Shown here: piece by piece, positions 18,369 to 26,729 of the stretch
How the letters are laid out: every line of letters begins with the position of its first letter
How positions within the stretch are numbered: position 1 is the stretch's first letter
DNA from: Sphingobacterium yanglingense
Lineage (GTDB): Bacteria > Bacteroidota > Bacteroidia > Sphingobacteriales > Sphingobacteriaceae
Direction: 5' to 3'
NCBI RefSeq assembly: GCF_004363245.1
Contig: NZ_SNYV01000015.1
Coordinates: forward strand, 491,011 to 555,010
DNA length: 64,000 bases
Translations under genes and position numbers: made by a program
Notes under the pieces: model-generated
Told to the model about the DNA's origin: nothing
The model's database searches: none
The model's input: only the letters and a program-made list of their open reading frames with translations

Positions 18369-20615
18369 TTAAAAACCTAACCGATCATCTTGCAGTTCAG
18401 GCTCCGAGGAATAACCTTCATACCTCGAATATTCCGAACAATCCATAACACGCGTCATGCCTTCCGGTGGTTTTGGAAAATCAGTCTTCGTATAATTTAA
18501 AGATTTATCGCTGTATATTTTTTTCATAAACAGTCCGAATACCGGCAAAGCCGCAGCGGCACCTTGTCCGTATTGCATGCTACTGAAACTAATTTTCGGA
18601 TCCTCGGCTCCTGTCCATACTCCCGCAACTAATTGTGGTGTAAAACCGATAAACCAAGCATCGGCGTTACCGTTTGTAGTTCCAGTCTTCCCTCCCATAG
18701 GAATAGTCAATCCACCATAGTCCGCTCTACGAACACGGGAACCTGTACCTCCATCAACCACACCCCTCAACATATCGACCATGATGTAAGCAGATTCGCT
18801 GTTCAGCACTTTCAGTACTTTAGGTGTACGCTCATAGATAGGCGTACCGTTCTTATCTTCTATGCGTAGAATCATGGTTGGCTCGATCCACGTACCGTGA
18901 TTGACAAAAGCAGAATAAGCCCCAACCATATCATACACCGAAGCTTCATATGCTCCCAAAGCAATCGAAGGATAATTTGGCACATCCGACGTCACCCCCA
19001 TTTTACGCGTCAAATCTGCAACACTAGACGCTCCAACTTCATTAATAACAAAAGCAGTTGCAAAGTTTTGTGAATACTTGATCGCATTCTTTAATGTAAT
19101 AGGGTCCCCACCTTGCACTGTTCCACGAGGAGTCCAGTTACCGTAAGTCTGCTGGTGATTGGGAACCGTATAACAAGGAGAATAACCATTATCAATTGCT
19201 ACCGCATAGGTGAAAGGTTTGGCTGTTGATCCAACTTGTCTCGTACCCATTTTTACGTGGTCATACTTATAATGTTCAAAATTGACTCCTCCGACCCAAG
19301 CCTTGATATGTCCTGTCATCGGATCCATGGCCATCATTGAATTACGAAGTATCAATTTATTGTACTTAATTGAGTCCATTGGCGTCATCACTGTATCTAC
19401 AGACCCACGCCAGGTGAATATACTCATTGACACCTTCGTATTAAATGCTTTTTTGATTTCTTCTGCAGAAGCACCATTTTCCTTTAACTCCCTATAACGA
19501 TCCGAGCGTCTCATACCCGTCTCGAGCAACTTGGCTCTTTCGCCCGAAAACGCATCTCTACTACGCCACTGCTTATCGAACTCACGTTGCAGTTTTTGCA
19601 TCCATTCTTTCTGCGCCTGTTCGGCATACTCCTGCATCTTATAATTAAGGGGAGTATATATTCGCAAACCATCTCGATCCAAATCGTAGGGGGTACCGTC
19701 AGCCTTTGTAATAGAGAGTCGCTGTAATTCCTTTTTAATCTCGTCCTTCAGTACAGATCTAAAGTAAGGCGCTAAACCTTCTCCGTAGCTTGAGATATTT
19801 ATATCCAATCCCAAGGGTTTGTTTTTAGCCTCAGCAAGCTCAGCATCCGTCAAAAAATTCTCCGCATGCATATTAATCAAAACCTGATTACGACGAGTCA
19901 ATGCTTTATCCGCAGCTCTTATTGGCGAATACATGGTAGGCCCCTTCAGCATACCTACTAGTAACGCAGCTTGTTCCGCTGTCAACTTATCGGGTGTTGT
20001 ATTAAAAAACGTACGGGCACCAGATTTAATACCAAATGTATTTTTATACCCAAAATCTACGGTATTAAAGTACATCATAATAATTTCCTCTTTGGTATAA
20101 TTCCGTTCTAAACGCACAGCTGTAATCCATTCCTGAAACTTCTGCATAACACGTTTTATAGTGCTACGTTCGCGTCTTTCAGAAAACAGATTAAGTGCTA
20201 ACTGTTGAGTTATCGTACTACCTCCTTGTTTGTCACGTAATACAACCGTATGAAAAATTGTTGTCAACGTTCTAAAATAATCGATCCCTGAATGGTCATA
20301 GAATCGCTTATCTTCTGTAGATACAAGGGCATGTACCAAATGGGGAGATAACTCACTATATTTTACATTTGATCTATTTTGAAGATAGTAGGTTCCCAAC
20401 ACCCGATTGTCATCTGTTAGAATTTCTGATGCCAGATTACTACGAGGGTTCTCCAAATCCTCAAACGATGGCAGCTTTCCAAACAACCCAACACGCACAC
20501 CGACTAAAAACAAACATACTAGAGCTATTACGCCTATTAAAATCTGCCAAAATGTACGCGTATATTTACTTATTTCCTCCGGTGTTAGTTTAATGTTCTT
20601 CGATTCTCTCTTCAT
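18369..20615 (-). CDS. class A penicillin-binding protein (PBP1A type, bifunctional)
   Basis: A 748-residue inner-membrane enzyme with glycosyltransferase and transpeptidase activities. A membrane segment lies at about residues 24-45. The GT51 domain has STEDKRFYDHSGIDYFRT, GGSTITQQLALNLF and KEEIIMMYFNTVDFGYKN. The transpeptidase domain has the SxxK nucleophile STAKPFTY, SxN as SQN in KYSQNFATAF, and the KTG triad as GGKTGTTNGNADAWF. It lies 16 bp downstream of sprE in the same direction, so the two are probably one operon. This pairing of a cell-wall synthase with a secretion-linked lipoprotein is worth noting. Confidence 0.95.
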   Translation of the reverse strand: MKRESKNIKLTPEEISKYTRTFWQILIGVIALVCLFLVGVRVGLFGKLPSFEDLENPRSNLASEILTDDNRVLGTYYLQNRSNVKYSELSPHLVHALVSTEDKRFYDHSGIDYFRTLTTIFHTVVLRDKQGGSTITQQLALNLFSERRERSTIKRVMQKFQEWITAVRLERNYTKEEIIMMYFNTVDFGYKNTFGIKSGARTFFNTTPDKLTAEQAALLVGMLKGPTMYSPIRAADKALTRRNQVLINMHAENFLTDAELAEAKNKPLGLDINISSYGEGLAPYFRSVLKDEIKKELQRLSITKADGTPYDLDRDGLRIYTPLNYKMQEYAEQAQKEWMQKLQREFDKQWRSRDAFSGERAKLLETGMRRSDRYRELKENGASAEEIKKAFNTKVSMSIFTWRGSVDTVMTPMDSIKYNKLILRNSMMAMDPMTGHIKAWVGGVNFEHYKYDHVKMGTRQVGSTAKPFTYAVAIDNGYSPCYTVPNHQQTYGNWTPRGTVQGGDPITLKNAIKYSQNFATAFVINEVGASSVADLTRKMGVTSDVPNYPSIALGAYEASVYDMVGAYSAFVNHGTWIEPTMILRIEDKNGTPIYERTPKVLKVLNSESAYIMVDMLRGVVDGGTGSRVRRADYGGLTIPMGGKTGTTNGNADAWFIGFTPQLVAGVWTGAEDPKISFSSMQYGQGAAAALPVFGLFMKKIYSDKSLNYTKTDFPKPPEGMTRVMDCSEYSRYEGYSSEPELQDDRLGF

Positions 20616-20631
20616 CGTATAAAAATATCCG

Positions 20632-23600
20632 CTATTGTTCTATGTAATTCTGATGGTACTTCTTTATCTCTACACCATCTGTCAGTGCCGGGATAGACTG
20701 CTTTGTAATAACAAAGGTATTATAAATTTCTCCTGGTATTTTCATTATTTCTGGCATCAATGGCAACAACCTTGACTCATATAGTTTTACTTCTTCAAAA
20801 GTCTTAAACGGACCAATAAAGATTAGTTGGTTTTCTCCATTAATGACCGCTAGTTGATGGTTAATAGATAGATTACTATACCTTGTCCGGTTAAATTGTC
20901 CTAGTCCATAACGACTTGGCGCCATATTTACTTTAGGATCCAGAACATTTATTGTAAAATAATATTCAGCTGTATCTGGAAATAACTTCTTGTCTCTATA
21001 ATCATTCGGACCAAAGTCTATTTTTGAATCCAACAGCTTCAAATCTTTCCCCACTATATTCACATCCGTGTTCACTTTTCCATTTGTGGCAAGCCTATCA
21101 GTTCCCTTAACATCAACTAGAGATACTTCTTTCTTTTCCTCTTCCTTCACCTTCTCTTCCACCTTAGCCACTATAACTTCCTTCTTAGGTTCCTCCTTCA
21201 CTTTTTCCTCCACCTTAGCCACTATAACTTCCTTCTTAGGTTCCTCCTTCACTTTCTCCTCTACCTTAACAAGCACAGCCTCCTTCTTGGGCTCCTCTTT
21301 CACCTTCTTCTCTACCTTAGCAACCACAACCTCTTTCTTAGGCTGTTCAACGGGCTTTGGTATCTCCCTAACAATTGCCGTACCAGTTCTGTAATCACCA
21401 TAGATACCAAGGCTAGGCCATGCAGTCATATCCGGTTCATCAACGAAAGCGATACGAGATTTGTCCATATCCTGAAGTGCATTGACTCGATTCACAAAAT
21501 ATTGAGGATTCTTATCTATAAACGCTAGATTTTCCTTTGCCAACGGCACAACAAGACTATCTGATGGATATCGTTCGGTAATACTTTGGAGTGCTGCAGT
21601 AAAATCTTCCACGCGACCAACACGTCCCACTGCAAGCGCCCTTAGATATTCGACTTGAGCGACCAAAGCTGTGTTTTCAAAACGCTCTTTAAGATCGATA
21701 TCAGCTTCTCTGATAACTGCTGCATGGTCACCACTTGCGTAGAGCGTAAACAATTTTTCGAAGACCCGGTCGAGAATATTTTTATCCCTTTTTATCTTAT
21801 CCATATAAGATGGATCTTTAGCAACCTTTGCATGCAGACTATTCGGGAACAGTGTCACAAGTCTATTAAAGTAGTTTTGTGATTTTGCCTTATCAATACC
21901 ATCGTACATTCTATATAAAGAATAATATATCTCCGCAGCAGCTTCCGTATTTGGATATCTCCTTAAGAATTCTTCATACACCTTAATAGCATCTCTGTTA
22001 TCCTGCGTATAATCCCTGTAAATATTACCTATTACAATAAGCTTATCATGTACAATTTTATGGCTTGCCTCAAATGCCTCCTGATTTGTAGGAACTTCTT
22101 TTATATAACGAGCTTTTGCTGTTGCAATAAATAGCTCTTCATCCAGCGCCTTTTTTTCTATTGCCGTATCCTGCACAGCAAGCGCTGTCTGTTTGACTGA
22201 TAAGTTCCCAGAATTATCACTATCATAGCGCCAATTATCTTTGAGTTGCCGATTTCCCCATCGACGCTTAAAGGCACTCTGCCCGACCAATAGCTCATCA
22301 GGATTATTAAAATAAAAAGCGCGATCCGTGGTTCCAGAAACATCCATAGACTGTCCCTGTCCGTAAGCTGCATAAGCGGTATTGGTAACAGAAACACCAG
22401 CAGATTTTTTCTTGGTTCTCTTAGCTAGTTTCTCCTTCTCTTCAATCTCTTTCTTCTTCACTTGCAACTGATGCTGTGCATACGTCTCCACGACTGCTTC
22501 ACGCGCGGTATCATGCAGAGCGGCCAATTGAAGTAAGGTATCCTGCCACGAAATTTCTTGATATAATTGGGTGATTTCATCCATATATCCTAACTTCCGA
22601 CGTACCTTATTTACGTCAGTATAATCTGACGGCAACACCATGGCGACAGAGTCAAAGTAGTTCTGGGCTTTAAAATAATACTGATTATTGAAATAATGCT
22701 CTGCCAATCTCAGATAAGTTTCTGTAGATTGATACTCATCACGTTTAGGTTGGACCAATGACCTTTCAAAATATGCTAAGGCCTCCTTCGTTTCTCCCGC
22801 TTCGTAATAAATATCTCCAATTTGGTAAAGTATCTGATCCTGATAGCCATCATTTTTCCCTTCTTTAAGCATCTTTTTCAAAGGCTTAACACGCTCTTCA
22901 ACACTTCCTCCTTTACCTCCCTCCAAAAATGCGGCTTGAAGACTCGCTTCAAACGCCATATCAAAGGGAACATTACTTTTTGAAATCTTATCGAAATAGA
23001 GATAAGCCTTCTCCTTTTCTCCATTATCCATATACAGCTGAGCCAGCAGAAAGGTCCAGCGTCTTTTGTCAATCAAACTAGCACTGGATTCCAAAGCATA
23101 CTCTAGGTAAGGGATTGCGGCCAGCTCTTCACCAATCCGAACATGATAATTGGCCGCTGCTGCATTTACAAAAGTCCGCGTACGTTTCTCTTCATCCAGT
23201 GTTACGAAAGAGGAATCAACCGCCAGCTTAGCAGCGTCATTCTTACCAATCTGCAAAAGAGCCCTTGACTTCCAAGCGTAAGCGAGAGGAAGATATTCTT
23301 TCTGTTCTTCCACTGCAGAGCGGAGCAAATGATTAAAAAATTCTATTGAAGTGTGATATGCCCCCTTATAGTAGTTAGCCTTCCCAATTAAAAGGTAAGC
23401 CTCATTAACGTACTTGCTTTCCTGCTTGTTATTAACAATCTTATACGCTTTCTGGATTAGGGAGTCCATTAGCTTGTGGGCTTCACCGTCACCTTGAGGT
23501 TCGTCAAACACCGTCTGACGGACTTGGTAGTTCTTCTTTGCACTATGAAAAATATTTTCCTTTTCCTCATCCAACATGAGGTTTGAATTGTAAAGGATAT

Positions 23601-23787
23601 TATATTTTGTAGTGAAATTCTGTCGAAAATTATATTCCTTATCTTCCTTAGTGCCATTAGCCCTGTCAAAGGATCTGTTCTTATTCTTAGCACTCTTACA
23701 GGATGCAAAAAAAATAAAAAAGGTTACCAATAAGGTAGCTCCTAACAGTAAATAACGTAAGGCAGATTTCGAAATTAAAACTAACAT
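20632..23787 (-). CDS. sprE: SprE/PorW-type lipoprotein with TPRs (type IX secretion accessory)
   Basis: A 1051-residue lipoprotein of the SprE (Flavobacterium) / PorW (Porphyromonas) family, needed for type IX secretion and gliding. The lipobox is in FFASCKSAK (Cys30). The family opening RQNFTTKYNILYNSNLMLDEE follows. TPR-like helices cover most of residues 90-760 (for example EALAYFERSLVQPKRDEYQSTETYL and DAIKVYEEFLRRYPNTEAAAE). A 17-residue Lys/Glu/Val tandem repeat at about 815-885 acts as a likely extended spacer. The C-terminal about 110 residues (YYFTINVLDP to TKQSIPAL) resemble the family's SPOR-like end domain. A TACTTTTG -7 box lies about 60 bp upstream. Confidence 0.87.
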   Translation of the reverse strand: MLVLISKSALRYLLLGATLLVTFFIFFASCKSAKNKNRSFDRANGTKEDKEYNFRQNFTTKYNILYNSNLMLDEEKENIFHSAKKNYQVRQTVFDEPQGDGEAHKLMDSLIQKAYKIVNNKQESKYVNEAYLLIGKANYYKGAYHTSIEFFNHLLRSAVEEQKEYLPLAYAWKSRALLQIGKNDAAKLAVDSSFVTLDEEKRTRTFVNAAAANYHVRIGEELAAIPYLEYALESSASLIDKRRWTFLLAQLYMDNGEKEKAYLYFDKISKSNVPFDMAFEASLQAAFLEGGKGGSVEERVKPLKKMLKEGKNDGYQDQILYQIGDIYYEAGETKEALAYFERSLVQPKRDEYQSTETYLRLAEHYFNNQYYFKAQNYFDSVAMVLPSDYTDVNKVRRKLGYMDEITQLYQEISWQDTLLQLAALHDTAREAVVETYAQHQLQVKKKEIEEKEKLAKRTKKKSAGVSVTNTAYAAYGQGQSMDVSGTTDRAFYFNNPDELLVGQSAFKRRWGNRQLKDNWRYDSDNSGNLSVKQTALAVQDTAIEKKALDEELFIATAKARYIKEVPTNQEAFEASHKIVHDKLIVIGNIYRDYTQDNRDAIKVYEEFLRRYPNTEAAAEIYYSLYRMYDGIDKAKSQNYFNRLVTLFPNSLHAKVAKDPSYMDKIKRDKNILDRVFEKLFTLYASGDHAAVIREADIDLKERFENTALVAQVEYLRALAVGRVGRVEDFTAALQSITERYPSDSLVVPLAKENLAFIDKNPQYFVNRVNALQDMDKSRIAFVDEPDMTAWPSLGIYGDYRTGTAIVREIPKPVEQPKKEVVVAKVEKKVKEEPKKEAVLVKVEEKVKEEPKKEVIVAKVEEKVKEEPKKEVIVAKVEEKVKEEEKKEVSLVDVKGTDRLATNGKVNTDVNIVGKDLKLLDSKIDFGPNDYRDKKLFPDTAEYYFTINVLDPKVNMAPSRYGLGQFNRTRYSNLSINHQLAVINGENQLIFIGPFKTFEEVKLYESRLLPLMPEIMKIPGEIYNTFVITKQSIPALTDGVEIKKYHQNYIEQ
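21121..21348 (-). repeat. 51-bp tandem repeat inside sprE (17-residue Lys/Glu/Val unit)
   Basis: Four full units and a fifth, partial one encode the pattern KKEVIVAKVEEKVKEEP. The two central units are nearly identical at DNA level, while the outer ones differ more. Such charged repeats are often extended linkers and can vary in number between strains. Confidence 0.9.
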
Positions 23788-23843
23788 TCTATAAACCTAT
23801 ATATTAAGGTAATCGGATTCAAACACTTCGCCCCCAAACACTA

Positions 23844-23851
23844 CAAAAGTA
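23844..23851 (-). promoter_or_regulatory. candidate -7 box for sprE (TACTTTTG)
   Basis: The minus-strand TACTTTTG matches TAnnTTTG about 57 bp upstream of the sprE start. There is no convincing -33 TTG. Confidence 0.35.
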
Positions 23852-23936
23852 TTAATTATTACAGCATAATCGCAGTTAAAAAACACTAAATTTAAGGATT
23901 TTTAAGGCTGTAAGAACATCAAGCTATTAAATCGTC

Positions 23937-24416
23937 TTATCCTTTCTGAATTAAACAGACCGCATAAGCAACCACCCCCTCTTGTCGACCTATAAATCCC
24001 ATTGTTTCATTGGTTGTTGCTTTTATCGAAATATCATCTACCTCTAGCCCTGCTGCTTCAGCTATTTTCTCCTTCATTGCTGCAATATAAGGCTTTATTT
24101 TAGGCGCTTCAAGACAAAGCATGGCATCAATATTTCCTAGGATCCAACTCTTCTCCCGAACGAGACGCACACATTCAGTAAGCAAGACCAAGCTACTTAT
24201 CCCTCTCCACCGTTCTTCCGTATTTGGAAAATGATAACCTATATCCTCTAGATTTGCTGCACCAAGTATAGCATCACAAATCGCATGTACCAACACATCC
24301 GCATCGGAGTGGCCAAATGCTCCAGCATGATGATCCAACAACACTCCTCCAATAATAAATGGATGCCCTTCTTTAATTTGGTGAACATCAAATCCAAATC
24401 CTACCTTAATCTTCAT
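23937..24416 (-). CDS. ispF: 2-C-methyl-D-erythritol 2,4-cyclodiphosphate synthase
   Basis: IspF catalyses the cyclisation step of the non-mevalonate isoprenoid pathway, releasing CMP. The 159 residues match the family's usual length. Metal ligands sit in GFGFDVHQ (Asp10, His12), and other signatures are HSDADVLVHAICDAILGAANLEDIG and KATTNETMGFIGRQEGV, the last near the C-terminus as usual. It stands alone, followed by a 20-bp AT-rich gap and a palindrome. No promoter was recognised. Confidence 0.97.
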   Translation of the reverse strand: MKIKVGFGFDVHQIKEGHPFIIGGVLLDHHAGAFGHSDADVLVHAICDAILGAANLEDIGYHFPNTEERWRGISSLVLLTECVRLVREKSWILGNIDAMLCLEAPKIKPYIAAMKEKIAEAAGLEVDDISIKATTNETMGFIGRQEGVVAYAVCLIQKG

Positions 24417-24437
24417 ATGTAAATAATTATTTCATGA

Positions 24438-24453
24438 TCCGCCAACTGGCGGA
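24438..24453. repeat. 16-bp palindrome, third copy (TCCGCCAACTGGCGGA)
   Basis: It is identical to the palindrome at 15202-15217 and one base from that at 14762-14777, but there is no tRNA fragment or GIY-YIG gene next to it. Confidence 0.8.
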
Positions 24454-24473
24454 CCGGTTTGTTTTTTAATCGC

Positions 24474-24527
24474 CATATGGAATACTCATTAATGTTTGTG
24501 CTTCGCTAAACATGAGTATTTCATATG
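24474..24527. repeat. long imperfect inverted repeat (hairpin)
   Basis: The 20-bp right arm AAACATGAGTATTTCATATG pairs with CATATGGAATACTCAT...GTTT on the left, with one mismatch and a 4-base bulge, around the loop GTGCTTCGCT. There is no T run, so it is not an obvious terminator. Its ends are CATATG, a hexamer that recurs at 24763, 24825 and 24852. Confidence 0.6.
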
Positions 24528-24725
24528 TATTTAATCCCTTAATGACCTGTCTACGGACCGATCGGCTTGTATTTCGAATAGCAATCAAAACTATCCCTTA
24601 AAAGATGCCTAAATTACTACATATTTCGGATAAAGCACAATTCCGGTATAATCGCAAAAGGGGAAAGATTGAGACAAATAGATGATTTTATATCGTAAAG
24701 CATACCATATCTCTTAAATTATTTA

Positions 24726-24733
24726 TATTTTTG
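24726..24733 (+). promoter_or_regulatory. candidate -7 box for gldJ (TATTTTTG)
   Basis: TATTTTTG fits TAnnTTTG and would start transcription near 24740, about 115 bp upstream of gldJ and just ahead of the short upstream ORF. No clear -33 element was seen. Confidence 0.35.
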
Positions 24734-24765
24734 GGAGTTAATTAAATGGACAATTGATTATTCAT

Positions 24766-24858
24766 ATGAACTATCCATGTAGCAGAACTGCACAAGCACC
24801 GCTGAAGATACTTTGGATATTCCATATGACCATTGAAAGTCAAATTATTTACATATGA
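24766..24858 (+). CDS. possible 30-codon upstream ORF overlapping gldJ
   Basis: An ATG at 24766 opens 30 codons (begins MNYPCSRTAQAPLK) and ends in a TGA that overlaps the gldJ start as ATGA. Its first nine bases, ATGAACTAT, are the same as the first nine of gldJ. The peptide has no recognisable domain. It could be a translational-coupling leader or chance; the evidence is only the overlap and the position downstream of a candidate promoter. Confidence 0.25.
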   Translation: MNYPCSRTAQAPLKILWIFHMTIESQIIYI

Positions 24859-26360
24859 ACTATTTGAGATTTGTCATTACATCTGCGGTTTTAATTACCG
24901 CATCGTCATTGCTGATGACCTCCTGCAAAAGCAAAAGCCGACGTGGAGATATATCCGCGAAGACGGGCGTACGATATAACGACCCTTACAATGGAGGCCT
25001 TCAAATCAATCGTAAGATTAAAGAGAGTCCCGGACCTGGCCTCGTCGGAATCGAAGGAGGTACGTTTGTCATGGGCGGCAGCTTGAATGAAGATTTGGCT
25101 TTTTCACATGACAATCTAAGAAGAAGAGTAACCGTCGCTTCTTTCTATATCGATGAGACCGAAGTGTCCAATGCTGATTGGTTAGAGTACCTACACTGGA
25201 TCGCACAGAACTATCCACAAGATGGCAAACTATACTATGATGCATTGCCCGACTCGTTGGTATGGCGAAATCCATTATCCTACAACGAACCCTATGTAAA
25301 CTTTTACTTACGTCACCCCTCTTTTCAGGACTATCCAGTTGTGGGGGTTTCCTGGGAACAAGCTAACGCATACTGTCAATGGCGTACAGACCGAGTAAAC
25401 GAACATATTCTTCGCGAGCGCGGCATATTAACGGATTACAAGACATTAAATGAGCAACAGCAACAAGCTGGGCAAGCTTTCAACACCGAAATCTATCTAA
25501 ACGGCCAATTACAGGGCGCTGGAATAGATGGTAAAAATATGCCTAAGGACAATAAAATAGGCGCACAAAAAGATGCTAGACGTACCGTCCGCATGGAAGA
25601 CGGTATTTTGAAGCAACCTTACAGACTTCCGACAGAAGCAGAATGGGAATATGCGGCATTAGGACTTATCGGTAATACCTACGACGGCAATATCGAAACA
25701 AGCAAAGCCTACCCTTGGAACGGTTTGGGCGTACGTGATGGCAGTCGAAAAAACCAAGGTAGAATGATGGCCAACTTCAAGATTACAGGTGGTAATAACA
25801 TGGGAGTCGCAGGAGACCTAAATGATGGTGGAGATATAACTGTACCTGTAACAAGTTATAAACCCAATGATTTCGGGCTTTACAATATGGCTGGAAACGT
25901 AAATGAATGGGTGAGTGATGTGTATCGCCAGCTTTCATTTGAAGATTTTGAAGATTTCAATCCTTTCCGTGGTCATGTATTCATGGACAATCAATACGAA
26001 AACGCCGAAAATAGAACTCTTGCAAAAGACAAATATGGCAGACCTATTAAAGTACCTGCCAAAGCCCCTAGAAAGCAAACTTGGGAGGAACTACAAGCCG
26101 CTAAATCCGGTGATCCTAACAAGACAACTTATGACTATGATGTAAGAGGCTTTAAAGATGAAGAACAACAGGCTCTTTACGGTAAAACTACGCTTGTCAA
26201 TGATAAATCCCGGGTATTCAAAGGTGGATCTTGGAATGACAGAGCTTACTGGTTAAATCCGGCAACCAGACGTTATATGCAGCAAAACGAATCTAATGCT
26301 ATGACAGGATTCCGCTGCGCCATGACCATGGTCGGAAACGTATTTGGCCCAGGAAAATAA
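24855..26360 (+). CDS. gldJ: gliding motility lipoprotein GldJ (formylglycine-generating-enzyme-like fold)
   Basis: A 501-residue lipoprotein of the GldJ/GldK group, required for gliding and for stability of the type IX machinery. The lipobox is in LLMTSCKSK (Cys24). The SUMF1/FGE-like domain has LVGIEGGTFVMGG, FYIDETEVSNADWLEYL, YPVVGVSWEQANAYCQW, YRLPTEAEWEYAA, NVNEWVSDV and RVFKGGSWNDRAYW. I call GldJ rather than GldK because of the opening (SAKTGVRYNDPYNGG), the DSLVWRNPLSYNEPY segment and the long inserts before YRLPTEAE. The catalytic cysteines of true formylglycine enzymes do not appear to be conserved, so the role is structural. A 25-bp perfect hairpin lies downstream. Confidence 0.88.
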   Translation: MNYLRFVITSAVLITASSLLMTSCKSKSRRGDISAKTGVRYNDPYNGGLQINRKIKESPGPGLVGIEGGTFVMGGSLNEDLAFSHDNLRRRVTVASFYIDETEVSNADWLEYLHWIAQNYPQDGKLYYDALPDSLVWRNPLSYNEPYVNFYLRHPSFQDYPVVGVSWEQANAYCQWRTDRVNEHILRERGILTDYKTLNEQQQQAGQAFNTEIYLNGQLQGAGIDGKNMPKDNKIGAQKDARRTVRMEDGILKQPYRLPTEAEWEYAALGLIGNTYDGNIETSKAYPWNGLGVRDGSRKNQGRMMANFKITGGNNMGVAGDLNDGGDITVPVTSYKPNDFGLYNMAGNVNEWVSDVYRQLSFEDFEDFNPFRGHVFMDNQYENAENRTLAKDKYGRPIKVPAKAPRKQTWEELQAAKSGDPNKTTYDYDVRGFKDEEQQALYGKTTLVNDKSRVFKGGSWNDRAYWLNPATRRYMQQNESNAMTGFRCAMTMVGNVFGPGK

Positions 26361-26385
26361 GCGAAAGGCTAATAAAAATATTAAC

Positions 26386-26436
26386 ATCAAATAAATAAGC
26401 CCCGAAGTACAGTACTTCGGGGCTTATTTATTTGAT
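26386..26436. terminator. strong terminator after gldJ (25-bp perfect inverted repeat)
   Basis: ATCAAATAAATAAGCCCCGAA continues to a perfect 25-bp inverted repeat with a one-base centre. The GC core CCCCGAAGTAC is flanked by A/T-rich arms, so it can terminate in both directions. It starts 26 bp after the gldJ stop. Confidence 0.85.
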
Positions 26437-26506
26437 ACAACTATCCGCAGTCAACTTTACCTCTTCAGCAGAACAATCTCGTAATAGATTAAATATTACA
26501 ATAGCA

Positions 26507-26591
26507 ATAACCTAGGGTCTACATAGGGTTTACATAGCCTTTACATAGCCATAACCTAGCCTTTAGCTATATTAAGGGTAGCTAAAGGCTA
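26507..26591. repeat. degenerate tandem repeat ending in a 13-bp inverted repeat
   Basis: Five units of 10-12 bp run in series (TAACCTAGGGTC, TACATAGGGTT, TACATAGCCTT, TACATAGCCA, TAACCTAGCCTT). The last merges into the perfect inverted repeat TAGCCTTTAGCTA / TAGCTAAAGGCTA (26557-26569 and 26579-26591). The rest of 26437-26676 shows no gene. Confidence 0.7.
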
Positions 26592-26676
26592 AACTAACGG
26601 ATACTTAATATATAAGGATGGCACCTACTGGCACACAAGCATAAGACTCTAATGGGGGATCAAAAATTAATGGCAT

Positions 26677-26709
26677 AAAAAAAGCCCAGCTATTAAAAAC
26701 AGCTGGGCT
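26677..26709 (-). terminator. intrinsic terminator after pnp
   Basis: The minus-strand stem AGCCCAGCT / AGCTGGGCT is followed by seven T residues and lies 20 bp after the pnp stop. Confidence 0.9.
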
Positions 26710-26729
26710 CCATATCTACAATAAGATGC

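Larger units (their letters stand above)
24417..24854. other. 438-bp intergenic region with a palindrome, a hairpin and a short upstream ORF
   Basis: Between the divergent ispF and gldJ genes lie a 16-bp palindrome (24438-24453), a long imperfect hairpin (24474-24527), a -7-like TATTTTTG (24726-24733) and a 30-codon open frame (24766-24858) that overlaps the gldJ start. The part at 24530-24720 shows nothing I can name. Confidence 0.5.

Noticed and set aside
21121..21348. Possible CRISPR array
   Set aside because: The 51-bp units are contiguous with no unique spacers and stay in frame inside sprE.
21068..21394. Plus-strand 108-codon Ser/Thr/Phe-rich frame
   Set aside because: It is the mirror of the 51-bp sprE repeat on the opposite strand; its composition is an artefact of that repeat.
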